Source of the DNA: Betaproteobacteria bacterium Ga0077532
GTDB taxonomy: Bacteria; Pseudomonadota; Gammaproteobacteria; Burkholderiales; Ga0077523
NCBI GenBank assembly: GCA_001464895.1
Contig: LNEE01000035.1
Span: 1 to 64,000 of the forward strand
DNA: 64,000 bases
Direction: 5' to 3'
Below are positions 8,881-17,170 of this stretch, one piece after another. The notes under the pieces were generated by a model. That model searched no databases and was not told where the DNA came from. It saw only the letters and a list, made by a program, of their open reading frames with translations. Position numbers and translations under genes: made by a program. How positions within the stretch are numbered: the stretch's first letter is position 1; the number at the start of each line of letters is the position of its first letter.

Positions 8881-9054
8881 ATGCGCAAGAGATTGTCGCT
8901 GGCGGTCCACGACGGCCTCGATCGGGCGGCGAAGTGCCGTGCCGACATCCCGCGCCATCCCCGCGTCGGCGGGCCAGGAACGTCGTCTGGCAAGCGGAGG
9001 GACGATCTCGCCTTGTCGTCGAGTCCGTGCCGATGTTCGCAGCGCAGCCGGTGA
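8881..9054 (+). CDS. Possible small ORF or leader ahead of the HAD-like gene
   Basis: A 57-residue frame beginning MRKRLSLAVHDG is preceded by a strong ribosome site (AGGAGG, about 6 bases before the ATG). The remainder is arginine- and serine-rich and unlike any family I know. It overlaps the start of the HAD-like gene by 22 bp in another frame. It could be a translated leader that couples to the next gene, the remnant of a gene whose body is lost, or chance. The only positive evidence is the ribosome site. Confidence 0.25.
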   Translation: MRKRLSLAVHDGLDRAAKCRADIPRHPRVGGPGTSSGKRRDDLALSSSPCRCSQRSR

Positions 9055-9797
9055 CGCCCATCCAGGACATCGTCTTCCTGCTCGACGTCGACAACACGCT
9101 GCTCGACGGCGACCGCATCGTCACGGACTTCACCCACCATCTGGAGAGTGCGCTCGGCACCCGTGCGGCCCATCGGTTCTGGGAGATCTCCGGGGCCCTG
9201 CGCGAGGACCTCGGCTATGTCGACTATCTCGGCGCATTGCAGCGCTGTCGTGCGGACGATGTCCCGGCAGGCGGGGACGGATCGGGGCTGCTGCAGGTCG
9301 CGTCATTCCTGCTGGACTACCCGTTCGAGGAGCGCTTGTACCCCCGCGCGATGGAGGTCCTGCAACGCCTGAACACGCTCGGTGCGACGGTGATCCTGTC
9401 CGATGGTGACGTCGTCCTGCAGCCACGGAAGATCATTCGGTCCGGGCTCTGGGCGGCGGTGTCGGGTCGGGTCGTCGTCTGCGCCCGCAAGGAGCGCCGG
9501 ATCGATCTCGTCCAGCGCCTCCATCCGGCGCGCCATTACGTGATGATCGACGACAAGCCGCGGGTGCTCGCCGCGATGAAGTCGGCACTCGGAGACCGTG
9601 TGACGACTGTGCTTCCGAGGCAGGGGCACTACGCGCTGGATGCCGTCGAGATCGCGTCGCATCCGCCGCCGGACGTCAGCGTCGCGTGCATCGGAGATCT
9701 TGCGGACCAGGACATCCGGCCGCTGCTGGGCAGTCTTGTCGTTCGTGGCGAGCGCGTGCCTGCAGCATTTGCCGGGCGGCTCGGGCAACGCGGGTGA
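9033..9797 (+). CDS. HAD-superfamily hydrolase
   Basis: Predicted phosphatase or related phosphotransferase of the haloacid dehalogenase superfamily, 254 residues. Motif I is DVDNTLLDGD near residues 18-27 with its two catalytic aspartates, motif II is the serine in ILSDGD, motif III is the lysine in CARKERR, and motif IV is MIDDKP. An alpha-helical cap insertion sits between motifs I and II. The ATG at 9033 is chosen because homology begins soon after it; no good ribosome site precedes it, and GTG 9027 is an alternative. A small frame with a strong ribosome site overlaps the start. The substrate cannot be deduced. It has no functional partner nearby and is flanked by repeats and PEP-CTERM genes. 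Confidence 0.75.
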   Translation: MFAAQPVTPIQDIVFLLDVDNTLLDGDRIVTDFTHHLESALGTRAAHRFWEISGALREDLGYVDYLGALQRCRADDVPAGGDGSGLLQVASFLLDYPFEERLYPRAMEVLQRLNTLGATVILSDGDVVLQPRKIIRSGLWAAVSGRVVVCARKERRIDLVQRLHPARHYVMIDDKPRVLAAMKSALGDRVTTVLPRQGHYALDAVEIASHPPPDVSVACIGDLADQDIRPLLGSLVVRGERVPAAFAGRLGQRG

Positions 9798-9881
9798 GCG
9801 CGGGCGGGAACTCGTGCCCGGGCGGTTGCCGGGCGGACGGACACCGACCGATGGCCGGCGTCCGTCCGGGGGACTGCGCGA

Positions 9882-10529
9882 TCAGGCGCGGCGACGCGCC
9901 ATGAAACCGATCAGGCCAAGACCAGCGAGCAGCATCGCGTAGGTCTCGGGTTCCGGCACCGCTGCAGCAAAGGCTGTCGTGCCCGGGCTGCCGATCGCGC
10001 CGCTCAGGGAGGTGTACGACCCCTCGACATCGCCAACCGACGACAGGACCCACTGCTTCGCATCGTTGGCCCCCAGCGCGGCGAGGGACATCGCACGGCC
10101 GCTGACGTTCTGGGTACGCGGGCCGCCGGCAGCGGTGTTGTCGCCGTAGGTCAGACGATCGACGAGCGCACCCATGCCATCGAACAGGTTGAGTTCATCC
10201 GCGCGTCCGATGTTGTTGGTGTAGCCGCCAAGGACCTTCACCGTGGCGGCCAGACCCCAGTCGAGGCGGAATGTGTCGGCGCTCGTCTCGGTGATGACCA
10301 CGGATTCGCCGCTGGCGACCATCCCGAACCCGGAGAGGTCGAACACGCCTGGGAGGCGGCTGTCGTCGTCGTAGCTCCAGCCGGCGAAGTTCACTGCCGT
10401 CGCGCCGAGGTTCGTGAACTCGATGAACTCGCCGCTGCCGCCGGAGTACATCCATTCGGTGATGCGGACGTCGGCCTGCGCCTGCGAGGCGAAGCCGGCG
10501 ACGAGCAGTGCTGCGAGAAGCTTGTTCAT
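9882..10529 (-). CDS. PEP-CTERM protein with lamin-tail-like domain
   Basis: Exported protein of 215 residues. It has a Sec-type signal (MNKLLAALLVAGFASQAQA), a lamin-tail-like beta domain (RITEWMYSGGSGEFIEFTN) and a C-terminal PEP-CTERM tail: VPEPETYAML, a hydrophobic helix and a final arginine cluster. Such tails direct a protein to the exosortase/archaeosortase-type sorting system, which is linked to exopolysaccharide-producing bacteria. The start is set at the ATG preceded by AAGGAGA, dropping 11 upstream residues. It lies 36 bp after another PEP-CTERM gene on the same strand, so the two are probably co-transcribed. No exosortase (epsH/xrtA) is in the window. Confidence 0.82.
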   Translation of the reverse strand: MNKLLAALLVAGFASQAQADVRITEWMYSGGSGEFIEFTNLGATAVNFAGWSYDDDSRLPGVFDLSGFGMVASGESVVITETSADTFRLDWGLAATVKVLGGYTNNIGRADELNLFDGMGALVDRLTYGDNTAAGGPRTQNVSGRAMSLAALGANDAKQWVLSSVGDVEGSYTSLSGAIGSPGTTAFAAAVPEPETYAMLLAGLGLIGFMARRRA

Positions 10530-10565
10530 GGTGTGGGTCTCCTTGTTGGATTGGAACTGCACAGA

Positions 10566-11477
10566 TCAGGAAGCGCGGCGACGTGCGCCCGCGCCGACCA
10601 GCCCGAGGCCGGCCAGCAGCAATGCCCACGTGCCGGGTTCGGGCACGGCCGCGACCGGCGCGAGCACATAGAGGCTCGGGGTCTCGCCGACGATGTAGAT
10701 GACGCCGTCTGCATCGATCGTCACGCCCTCGGCGTCCTCGGCGATGCCGCTGAAAACGAACTGGCCCAGGATCTGGCCGCTGCGGCTCACCTCGAGCAGC
10801 CTCGCCGACTCCTGGCTGTAGATCAGAAGGTTGTCCTGGTCGGCCGAGCCGCGCAGCGACGGGACCGTCGTGAGCACCTGGACCTCGGAGAGATCCAGCG
10901 TGCCGAACAGCGTGGCGAAGAGATTCGCGGGCGGGACCAGTTCCGTGATCGTCGCCGCGCCGGTCGCGAAGTCGAGCGCGACGTCGTACACGGCCTGGGG
11001 CGTCTTCTCCTTCACCATGAGGAAGCGCCCGGTGAGTGGATCGTAGGAGACGCCCTCGATGCCGACATTGCCCACCGTCGGTCCGATCGACACCGAGGGG
11101 AGGGTGCTGCGCCCGGTCGCGGAACCCGCCTGGTACGTGAAGAGGTAGGCATCCTGCAGACGCTCCTCCGTGATGACGAAACGGCCATTGCCCACATAGG
11201 TCAGGCCTTCCGTGTCATCGAAGCCGAAGAGATTCATCACGCTCAACTGGCGCCCCTGCTTGTCGACCTCGACCACGTAGTCCCCCTCGTCGCCGAGCAC
11301 GAACAGGCTGTCGGTGTCCCAGTTCCAGGTGACGGCGGAGGCTTCGGATGCCGTGAGCGAAGGCAGGCTGTAGGTCGCCACGTGCCGATAGTCGGCAAGG
11401 TCGAGACCAGTCACCGCGGCAAGCGTCGGCCCGGAAGCGACGAGTCCGAGCGCAAGGAAAATCGTTCGAAAGGACAT
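10566..11477 (-). CDS. PEP-CTERM protein, SdiA-regulated/esterase-like beta-propeller
   Basis: Exported protein of 303 residues. A signal peptide (SFRTIFLALGLVASGPTLA) precedes a repeated beta-strand domain with SdiA-regulated-type signatures (FVLGDEGDYVVEVD, DDTEGLTYVGNGRFVITEER, NVGIEGVSYDP, EDAEGVTIDADGVIYIVGE), consistent with a six-bladed propeller. The C-terminus has a PEP-CTERM tail: VPEPGTWALLLAGLGLVG plus arginines. The exact function of SdiA-regulated propellers is not settled. The start at ATG 11477 gives a normal signal peptide; the longer frame is less likely. It is the first gene of a two-gene PEP-CTERM operon with the lamin-tail protein. Confidence 0.8.
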   Translation of the reverse strand: MSFRTIFLALGLVASGPTLAAVTGLDLADYRHVATYSLPSLTASEASAVTWNWDTDSLFVLGDEGDYVVEVDKQGRQLSVMNLFGFDDTEGLTYVGNGRFVITEERLQDAYLFTYQAGSATGRSTLPSVSIGPTVGNVGIEGVSYDPLTGRFLMVKEKTPQAVYDVALDFATGAATITELVPPANLFATLFGTLDLSEVQVLTTVPSLRGSADQDNLLIYSQESARLLEVSRSGQILGQFVFSGIAEDAEGVTIDADGVIYIVGETPSLYVLAPVAAVPEPGTWALLLAGLGLVGAGARRRAS

Positions 11478-11606
11478 GGGAGTATTTCCGCATTGAGCAA
11501 GCCAGCAAGGATGCGAGGCGAGCATTGCGCGAGAAACATGGACGGTGATGCGTTCAGCCCATGGGGCGTATGCGATCGATACCCCCGTGGTGGATCAGCC
11601 AGTGCG

Positions 11607-11697
11607 TGTAGGAGCGGGCCATGCCCGCGAAAGCGATGGTTCCGGTTGAAGCGCTTCCTTGCATCAACCGCTTTCGGGGCCATGGGCCCCTCCTACA
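11607..11697. repeat. Single REPIN-like element
   Basis: A 91-bp unit with left arm TGTAGGAGCGGGCCATGCCC, a spacer containing a GAAGCGCTTC-type core, and an inverted right arm ending GGGCCCCTCCTACA. It is the same family as the arrays at 8.3, 47.9-48.2 and 51.1 kb. It sits upstream of the divergent PEP-CTERM operon and before the fccA-like gene. Arm sequences differ between left and right but each remains self-complementary, as expected when compensating changes preserve the hairpin. The rest of the 11478-11841 gap shows no gene. Confidence 0.82.
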
Positions 11698-11841
11698 AGG
11701 CCATGCCGCTCCTGCCGGAACCGTCACTTCGGTCGCGGTCGTTGGCCTGGGGTGACCGCGCGCTTGCGATGGCAGCTTGCCTCCCGGCCGGCGGGTCGCG
11801 AGAATCGGGTCGGCCATCCCCCGTGACCGGAGACTTTCCGT

Positions 11842-12159
11842 TTGAAGACTGCAATCCTCGTACTGGCTTCCTGCCTGATCCTCCCGGCGGGTGTCGCCGT
11901 GGCTGGCACCGACGATGCCCGCGTGGCCCGGGATCTCGCCGCCAGCTGTGCCGCCTGCCATGGCACCGAAGGCCGCAGCGTTGGCAAGTTCGCCGCGCTT
12001 GCCGGTCAGGACGCCGCGACGATCGTCGAGAGCCTGAAGGCTTATCGCGACGGCTCCCGGGCAGCGTCCGTGATGCATCAGCATGCGAAGGGCTATACCG
12101 ACGAGGAGTTCGCCCTGCTCGCCGATTTCTATTCCCGACAATCCGCCACGGGCCGCTGA
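11842..12159 (+). CDS. Monoheme cytochrome c, FccA-like subunit
   Basis: Small periplasmic c-type cytochrome of 105 residues: a signal peptide (LASCLILPAGVAVAG), one heme site CAACH near residues 36-40, and a distal methionine candidate in SVMHQHAKGY. Only 12 bp separate it from the flavoprotein of flavocytochrome c sulfide dehydrogenase, so it is probably that enzyme's heme subunit, taking electrons from the flavin. Allochromatium FccA is diheme; a single heme site is known for SoxE-like and other FCSD partners. The start is TTG 11842, with CCGGAGA about 9 bases upstream. Confidence 0.82.
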   Translation: MKTAILVLASCLILPAGVAVAGTDDARVARDLAASCAACHGTEGRSVGKFAALAGQDAATIVESLKAYRDGSRAASVMHQHAKGYTDEEFALLADFYSRQSATGR

Positions 12160-12171
12160 GCCGGAGCCATC

Positions 12172-13437
12172 ATGGATCGCAGATCGTTCGTCAAGGCGGT
12201 GGCTGGGCTCTCCGGCATGCCCCTCGTGTCCGGAGCGCCAGCCGTGCTCGGTGCAGCGCGTCCCGTCGTGGTCGTCGTGGGCGGTGGCTTCGGGGGTTGC
12301 ACCGTCGCCCGCTATCTCCGCCTCTGGGACCCCGGCATCGATGTCCTGCTCGTCGAGCGCCAGGCGCAGTTCGTCTCGTGTCCGATGAGCAACCTCATCC
12401 TGAGCGGGGACCGCACGCTTGCACAGAACACGTTCACCTACGCCTCGCTCGAGAAGCTCGGCGTGACCCGCATCCGCGCTGAGGTCACGGCCATCGACCA
12501 CGAGCGCCGCGAGATCATCGTCGGCGGTCAGCGCATCCGGTACGACCGCCTCGTGCTGTCGCCCGGCATCGATTTCCTGTGGGACACCGTGGCCGGTCTC
12601 GACGCGCAGATCGCCGAGAAGACCGTGCCCCACGCCTGGAAGGCGGGGCCGCAGACGACGCGTCTGCGGGCGATGCTCGAAGCGCTGCCCGACGGCGGCA
12701 CCTATCTGCTGTCGATCCCGAAGTCGCCATACCGTTGCCCCCCGGGGCCGTACGAGCGCGTGAGTCTCGTCGCCTCGTACTTCAAGCGCGAGAAGCCGAA
12801 ATCGAAGGTGCTCGTGCTCGACGCCAACGCCGACATCGTGTCCAAGAAGGGGCTCTTCCTGAAGGCGTGGTCGGAGCTGTATCCCGGCATCGTCGACTAC
12901 CGGCCCAACGCCGCCGTGCTGGAGGTCGATGCGAAGCGCGGAGGCGTGACCACCGACTTCGACACGGTCGAGGCCGACCTGCTGAACGTGATCCCGCCCC
13001 ATGGCGCCGGCCGCATCGCGCACCTGGCGGGCGTGGTGAATGTCGATCAGCGCTGGGCCGGCGTGGATTTCCAGACTTATGAATCCACCGCGGTGCCCGG
13101 CATCCACGTGCTGGGCGATGCCACCTCGGCGTCCCCCACGCCGAAGTCCGCGCACACCGCCAACAACCAGGCGAAGGTCGCGGCGAGCGCCATCATCGCG
13201 GCTCTCCGCGGAGATCCGCCCAACGCGGTGCCGGTGTCCGCCAACACCTGCTACAGCTTCGTCTCGTCGTCGGAGGCCGTCCACGTCGCGGGCGTGTACC
13301 GTTTCGACGCGGAGAAGCGCGCACTCGTCACCGTCGACGGCACCCTCGGGGTCTCGAAGGAGCGCACCGAGCTCGAGGCCGACTACGCCCATGCGTGGGC
13401 CGAGAACATCTGGCGAGACACGCTCGGGTTCCGTTGA
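12172..13437 (+). CDS. fccB: Flavocytochrome c sulfide dehydrogenase flavoprotein (FccB/SoxF-like)
   Basis: Oxidises sulfide and passes electrons to a cytochrome c partner in the periplasm. The protein is 421 residues with a twin-arginine-type leader (MDRRSFVKAVAGLSG, cleavage near residue 28). A Rossmann FAD site VVVVVGGGFGG follows at 32-42. Three cysteines fall where FCSD needs them: C70 in FVSCPMSN (the covalent FAD attachment position, 42 in mature numbering), and C189 in YRCPPGPYER and C360 in ANTCYSF (the redox-active pair). A late FAD-binding segment reads HVLGDATSASPTPKSAHTANNQ. All key residues are present, so it should be active. It overlaps or abuts ribA directly. Confidence 0.93.
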   Translation: MDRRSFVKAVAGLSGMPLVSGAPAVLGAARPVVVVVGGGFGGCTVARYLRLWDPGIDVLLVERQAQFVSCPMSNLILSGDRTLAQNTFTYASLEKLGVTRIRAEVTAIDHERREIIVGGQRIRYDRLVLSPGIDFLWDTVAGLDAQIAEKTVPHAWKAGPQTTRLRAMLEALPDGGTYLLSIPKSPYRCPPGPYERVSLVASYFKREKPKSKVLVLDANADIVSKKGLFLKAWSELYPGIVDYRPNAAVLEVDAKRGGVTTDFDTVEADLLNVIPPHGAGRIAHLAGVVNVDQRWAGVDFQTYESTAVPGIHVLGDATSASPTPKSAHTANNQAKVAASAIIAALRGDPPNAVPVSANTCYSFVSSSEAVHVAGVYRFDAEKRALVTVDGTLGVSKERTELEADYAHAWAENIWRDTLGFR

Positions 13438-13454
13438 CCACCGAATCCAATCCG

Positions 13455-14060
13455 ATGGTGTCGGCGGCGGTGGAGCAGGTGGCCAGCGCCCGCCTGCCCA
13501 CGCCGCACGGCGAGTTCGACATGCAGGTGTGGCGCGTCGCGGGCACCGGGGTCGAGCACGTCGCGCTCACGATGGGCCACGACTTCGATGCGGCGCCGGT
13601 GCTCGTGCGCGTGCACTCCGAGTGCCTGACGGGCGACGTCTTCGGATCGCGCCGCTGCGACTGCGGGCCCCAGCTCGATCTGGCCCTTGCACGGATCGCG
13701 GCCGAGGGGCGTGGCGCGGTGGTCTACCTGCGCGACCACGAGGGTCGCGGCATCGGCCTCGCGCACAAGCTCCGCGCGTACGGGCTGCAGGACGCCGGCC
13801 ACGACACCGTCGAGGCGAATCATGCGCTGGGCTTCCCCGCCGACCTTCGTACCTACGATGCCGCCGTGCAGATCCTGCGCGCGCTCGGCATCACGCGCGT
13901 GGCCCTTCTCACCAACAATCCCGCGAAGGTGTCCGCCCTGCGGGCGCTCGGCATCGACGTGGCGCAGCGGCGTCCCCATATCATCGCGGCCGACGATGAG
14001 TCGGTGCGCTACCTCGACACCAAGCGCGTGAAGCTCGGGCATCTGCTGCCCGACGATTGA
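13455..14060 (+). CDS. ribA: GTP cyclohydrolase II
   Basis: Opens the imidazole ring of GTP in the first committed step of riboflavin synthesis. The zinc cysteines are visible in CLTGDVFGSRRCDCG and the active-site segment in YLRDHEGRGIGL. At 201 residues it is a stand-alone RibA, not a RibBA fusion. ATG 13455 gives the usual family N-terminus, but TTG 13434 overlaps the fccB stop by 4 bp (TTGA) and would couple the two genes; either start is possible. Its position directly behind a covalently flavinylated dehydrogenase is notable because the flavoprotein needs FAD. Confidence 0.92.
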   Translation: MVSAAVEQVASARLPTPHGEFDMQVWRVAGTGVEHVALTMGHDFDAAPVLVRVHSECLTGDVFGSRRCDCGPQLDLALARIAAEGRGAVVYLRDHEGRGIGLAHKLRAYGLQDAGHDTVEANHALGFPADLRTYDAAVQILRALGITRVALLTNNPAKVSALRALGIDVAQRRPHIIAADDESVRYLDTKRVKLGHLLPDD

Positions 14061-14157
14061 GTCGGCTATCGGAAGTCCGGCAGCTCAGCGTGCGGGACGA
14101 CGCCGCCCGAGATTCCCGTTGGCGGCAGCGTCCGAGAGTTTCTCGGTCGCCAGAATC

Positions 14158-14171
14158 AGTGCATATGCACT
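14158..14171. promoter_or_regulatory. Perfect palindrome at the marR promoter
   Basis: AGTGCATATGCACT is an exact 14-bp inverted repeat ending 13 bases before the marR start codon. TAGAAT, a reasonable -10 element, begins at its last base (14171-14176). MarR-family repressors commonly bind such sites in their own promoters, so autoregulation of the marR-MFS pair is likely (inference). Confidence 0.6.
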
Positions 14172-14183
14172 AGAATCCGCGAC

Positions 14184-14663
14184 ATGGCATCGCCAGCCCC
14201 CATCCCCGACGCCGACAGCCGTCTGTCCGGCTGCACCTGCTCCCGTCTGCGCCGGCTCACGCGCCGCGTCACCGCGGTGTACGACCATGCGCTCGCCGCC
14301 GTCGGTCTGCGGGTCACGCAGTTCTCGCTCCTCGCCCATCTGCGCGGGCACCCTGGTCTTTCGATGACCGATCTGGCGGGTCGCCTCGACATGGACAGGA
14401 CCACGCTGACGCGCAACCTCGCACCGCTCATCGCGGCCGGTTGGGTGGAGGTCACGCCGAGTCCGGAGGACGCCCGCCGACGGCTCGTCCGCATCACGGC
14501 CGAGGGGGAGGACATCTGGCGCGCCGCGCGCTCCCACTGGCGTCGCGCCCAGCAGGAAGTGAGATCGACCATCGGGGACGAGTCGCTCGCCGTGCTGCAT
14601 CGACTCGTCGACGACACCCTGCCACTGTTCCGGCCCGCCGAGGGCCCGGGAGACCACGAATGA
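14184..14663 (+). CDS. MarR-family transcriptional regulator
   Basis: DNA-binding regulator of 159 residues with a winged helix-turn-helix. Recognition-helix region: MTDLAGRLDMDRTTLTRNL; wing: SPEDARRRLVRITAEG. A Cys-x-Cys pair near residues 17-19 (GCTCSRLRRL) is shared by one MarR subgroup and could sense oxidants or metals, though this is not shown. The stop overlaps the ATG of the next gene (ATGA), so it is translated together with an MFS transporter that it probably controls through the palindrome just upstream. Confidence 0.88.
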   Translation: MASPAPIPDADSRLSGCTCSRLRRLTRRVTAVYDHALAAVGLRVTQFSLLAHLRGHPGLSMTDLAGRLDMDRTTLTRNLAPLIAAGWVEVTPSPEDARRRLVRITAEGEDIWRAARSHWRRAQQEVRSTIGDESLAVLHRLVDDTLPLFRPAEGPGDHE

Positions 14664-15880
14664 ATCCGACTGTCGCACGCTCCATCTGGCCGGTGATGCT
14701 CACCTCGGCGGCCATCCTGATGATCACGATGGGCACCCGGCAGTCCATGGGTCTCTTCATCTCGCCGCTCAACACGTCGACGGGCCTCGGTGTCGTGGCG
14801 ATCAGCTTCGCGATGGCGGTGGGGCAGTTCACCTGGGGGGCGTCGCAACCCATCTTCGGCGCCGTCGCGGACCGCTTCGGGACGGCGCGGGTCGTGGCGC
14901 TGGGCGGCGTGGTGCTTGCGCTCGGCATGGCGCTCACGCCGTTCGTGAAGAGCGAGTGGGCCCTGCTGCTCACGCTGGGATTCATGAGCGCAGCCGGCGC
15001 GGGGGCCGGGAGCTTCTCGATCCTGATCGGCGCAACGGCGCGCCGCCTGCCGCCAGAGAAGCGGGCCTTCGCGGCGGGTTTCATCAATGCAGGCGGCAGC
15101 TTCGGGCAGTTCGTGTTCGCACCGCTCAACCAGGTGCTGATCGCTGCTTTCGGGTGGGTCTCGGCGCTGCTCACCATGGCGGCGACGACGCTCGCGACCA
15201 TCCCGCTCGCGCGCCTGCTGCGCCAGACGCCGGCCCAGGCGGCCTCGTCGAACGCGGCGCTGCCGCCGGGGCCGGGCATGCGCGAGCAACTCCGCATCGC
15301 GCTGCGTGATCGCAGCTACTGGTGCCTGCATGCCGGGTTCTTCACCTGCGGCTTCCACGTCGCGTTCCTGGTCACGCATCTGCCGGGCGAGGTCCAGCTC
15401 TGCGGGCTTTCCGCGGGCGTGGCCGCGACGTCCCTCGCGATCATCGGCCTCGCGAACATCGCGGGAAGCCTGACGGCCGGTGCGCTGGGCAACGTCTACC
15501 GCATGAAGCATCTGCTCTTCTGGATGTACGCCACGCGCGCCGTCGCCATCGGCATCTATCTCGCCGCGCCCAAGACGTCGCTCACCTTCTACGCGTTCGC
15601 GCTGGTGCTGGGCTTCACGTGGCTTTCCACCGTGCCACCCACGGCCGGGCTCGTCGGCAAGCTGTTCGGCACCCGGTACCTCGCCACGCTCTTCGGCCTC
15701 ACGTTGCTCTCGCACCAGACCGGAGGCTTCTTCGGCGCCTGGCTGGGCGGGCTCGCCGTCGTGAACACCGGGAGCTATGCGTGGATGTGGTACGCCGACA
15801 TCGCGCTGGCCCTGGGCGCAGCGGTCGTGAACCTCCCCATCGTGGAGGCGCCGCTCCGGGCGCGGACGGCGGCGGCGTGA
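14660..15880 (+). CDS. MFS transporter
   Basis: Membrane transporter of the major facilitator superfamily, 406 residues, with about twelve hydrophobic helices and the family loop between helices 2 and 3 (GAVADRFGTARV). The sequence type resembles the oxalate/formate antiporter-like group, but the substrate cannot be assigned. ATG 14660 is fixed by the 4-bp overlap with the marR stop. Control by the adjacent MarR regulator suggests efflux or uptake of a small aromatic or acidic compound (inference). Confidence 0.85.
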   Translation: MNPTVARSIWPVMLTSAAILMITMGTRQSMGLFISPLNTSTGLGVVAISFAMAVGQFTWGASQPIFGAVADRFGTARVVALGGVVLALGMALTPFVKSEWALLLTLGFMSAAGAGAGSFSILIGATARRLPPEKRAFAAGFINAGGSFGQFVFAPLNQVLIAAFGWVSALLTMAATTLATIPLARLLRQTPAQAASSNAALPPGPGMREQLRIALRDRSYWCLHAGFFTCGFHVAFLVTHLPGEVQLCGLSAGVAATSLAIIGLANIAGSLTAGALGNVYRMKHLLFWMYATRAVAIGIYLAAPKTSLTFYAFALVLGFTWLSTVPPTAGLVGKLFGTRYLATLFGLTLLSHQTGGFFGAWLGGLAVVNTGSYAWMWYADIALALGAAVVNLPIVEAPLRARTAAA

Positions 15881-15971
15881 ATCTGCAAACCGCCTGAGCG
15901 CGTCGCACTGCCCGCCGCCTGCTCGCCGAAGTTCGTGTGGCGTGGACAGGCGACGTTGCTGCCGCCGGTCG

Positions 15972-16919
15972 TCAGGCGCTCGCGGTCTCGAGCGCGACGA
16001 TGTCCGCGGTATCGAGTTGCAAGCTCGCTGCCCCGAGGATCTCGGTGAGCTGTGCCAAGGAGGTGGCGCTGGCGATCGGCGCGACGATGCCCGGCCGGGT
16101 CATCAGCCACGCGAGCGCCACCTGCGCCGGCGTCGCGGTGTGCTTGGCGGCCACCGCATCGAGGGCTGCCAGCACGAGGCGGCCGCGATCGTCGAGGTAC
16201 TTCTGCACCCACGCGCCGCGCGGGCTCTTCGCGAAGTCGGCCTCCGTGCGGTACTTGCCAGAGAGGAAGCCACTGGCGAGCGGGAAGTACGCAATGACGC
16301 CGACGTCCTCGGCGATGGCGACGGGGGCCAGGTTCTTCTCGTACTCGGTGCGTTCCAGCAGGTTGTAGTGCGGCTGCAGCGTCTCGTACCGCGGGAGCCC
16401 GAGGCGGGCGCTGACGGCGAGGGCTTCGGCGAGGCGCGGCCCGGTGTGGTTGGACGCGCCGATCACGCGCACCTTGCCGTCGCGGACGAGTCGCGCGTGC
16501 GCCTCCAGCGTTTCGTCGAGCGGCACGTCGGCATCGTCGATGTGCGACTGGTAGAGGTCGATGCGGTCCGTCTGCAGGCGTCGCAACGAGGCTTCGGCGG
16601 ATCGGAGTATGTGATCGCGCGAGAGTCCCTTGCTGCCGTCGCCCATCGCCATGCCGACCTTCGTTGCGATCACGACATCGTCGCGGCGGCCGCGCTTCGC
16701 GAGCCAGCGCCCGAGCACGGTCTCGGACTCGCCACCCGTGTGACCGGGCACCCAGGCGGAGTACATGTCGGCGGTGTCGATCAGGTCGAAGCCCGCGCCG
16801 ACGAACGCGTCGAGCAGGGCGAGCGACGTGGTTTCGTCGGCCGTCCAGCCGAGCACATTGCCGCCGAAGGCGAGGGGGGCAACAGCGATGCCGGATCGTC
16901 CGAGATTGCGCTTCTGCAT
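15972..16919 (-). CDS. Aldo/keto reductase
   Basis: NADPH-dependent oxidoreductase of the aldo/keto reductase superfamily, 315 residues. The catalytic tetrad is visible as D48, Y53, K87 and H126 (LIDTADMY, IATKVG, LYQSHID). A C-terminal cofactor-binding stretch reads APIASATSLAQLTEI. It resembles the YajO/Tas-type group. The start is taken at MQKRNLGRSG, where family similarity begins and GGAGTG lies upstream; an in-frame ATG 15 bp earlier is an alternative. It is transcribed away from the lipoprotein gene at 17171 and convergent with the MFS gene. The substrate is unknown. Confidence 0.88.
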   Translation of the reverse strand: MQKRNLGRSGIAVAPLAFGGNVLGWTADETTSLALLDAFVGAGFDLIDTADMYSAWVPGHTGGESETVLGRWLAKRGRRDDVVIATKVGMAMGDGSKGLSRDHILRSAEASLRRLQTDRIDLYQSHIDDADVPLDETLEAHARLVRDGKVRVIGASNHTGPRLAEALAVSARLGLPRYETLQPHYNLLERTEYEKNLAPVAIAEDVGVIAYFPLASGFLSGKYRTEADFAKSPRGAWVQKYLDDRGRLVLAALDAVAAKHTATPAQVALAWLMTRPGIVAPIASATSLAQLTEILGAASLQLDTADIVALETASA

Positions 16920-17170
16920 CGAATGACACTCCATCGTTGTGCGACGCGGCGTGGTGAACGCCTGAAGGTCGCGAAGCCCGGAGGGTAGCAGTGCAGGGTT
17001 GCGGCTGTGCGGCGACGATCGCCGGCCCGTCGATCCGTCAGGCACCGTCTGCATCGATGGGCCGGACGGTGTCCGTGGGCGCGCAGGCGCCGACAACGGC
17101 TTTGCGTTGCGATGTGCCGAGGTGCCATCATCCGCGCGCTCCATCCGCCGCGAACCTCTCTGTGCGAACC

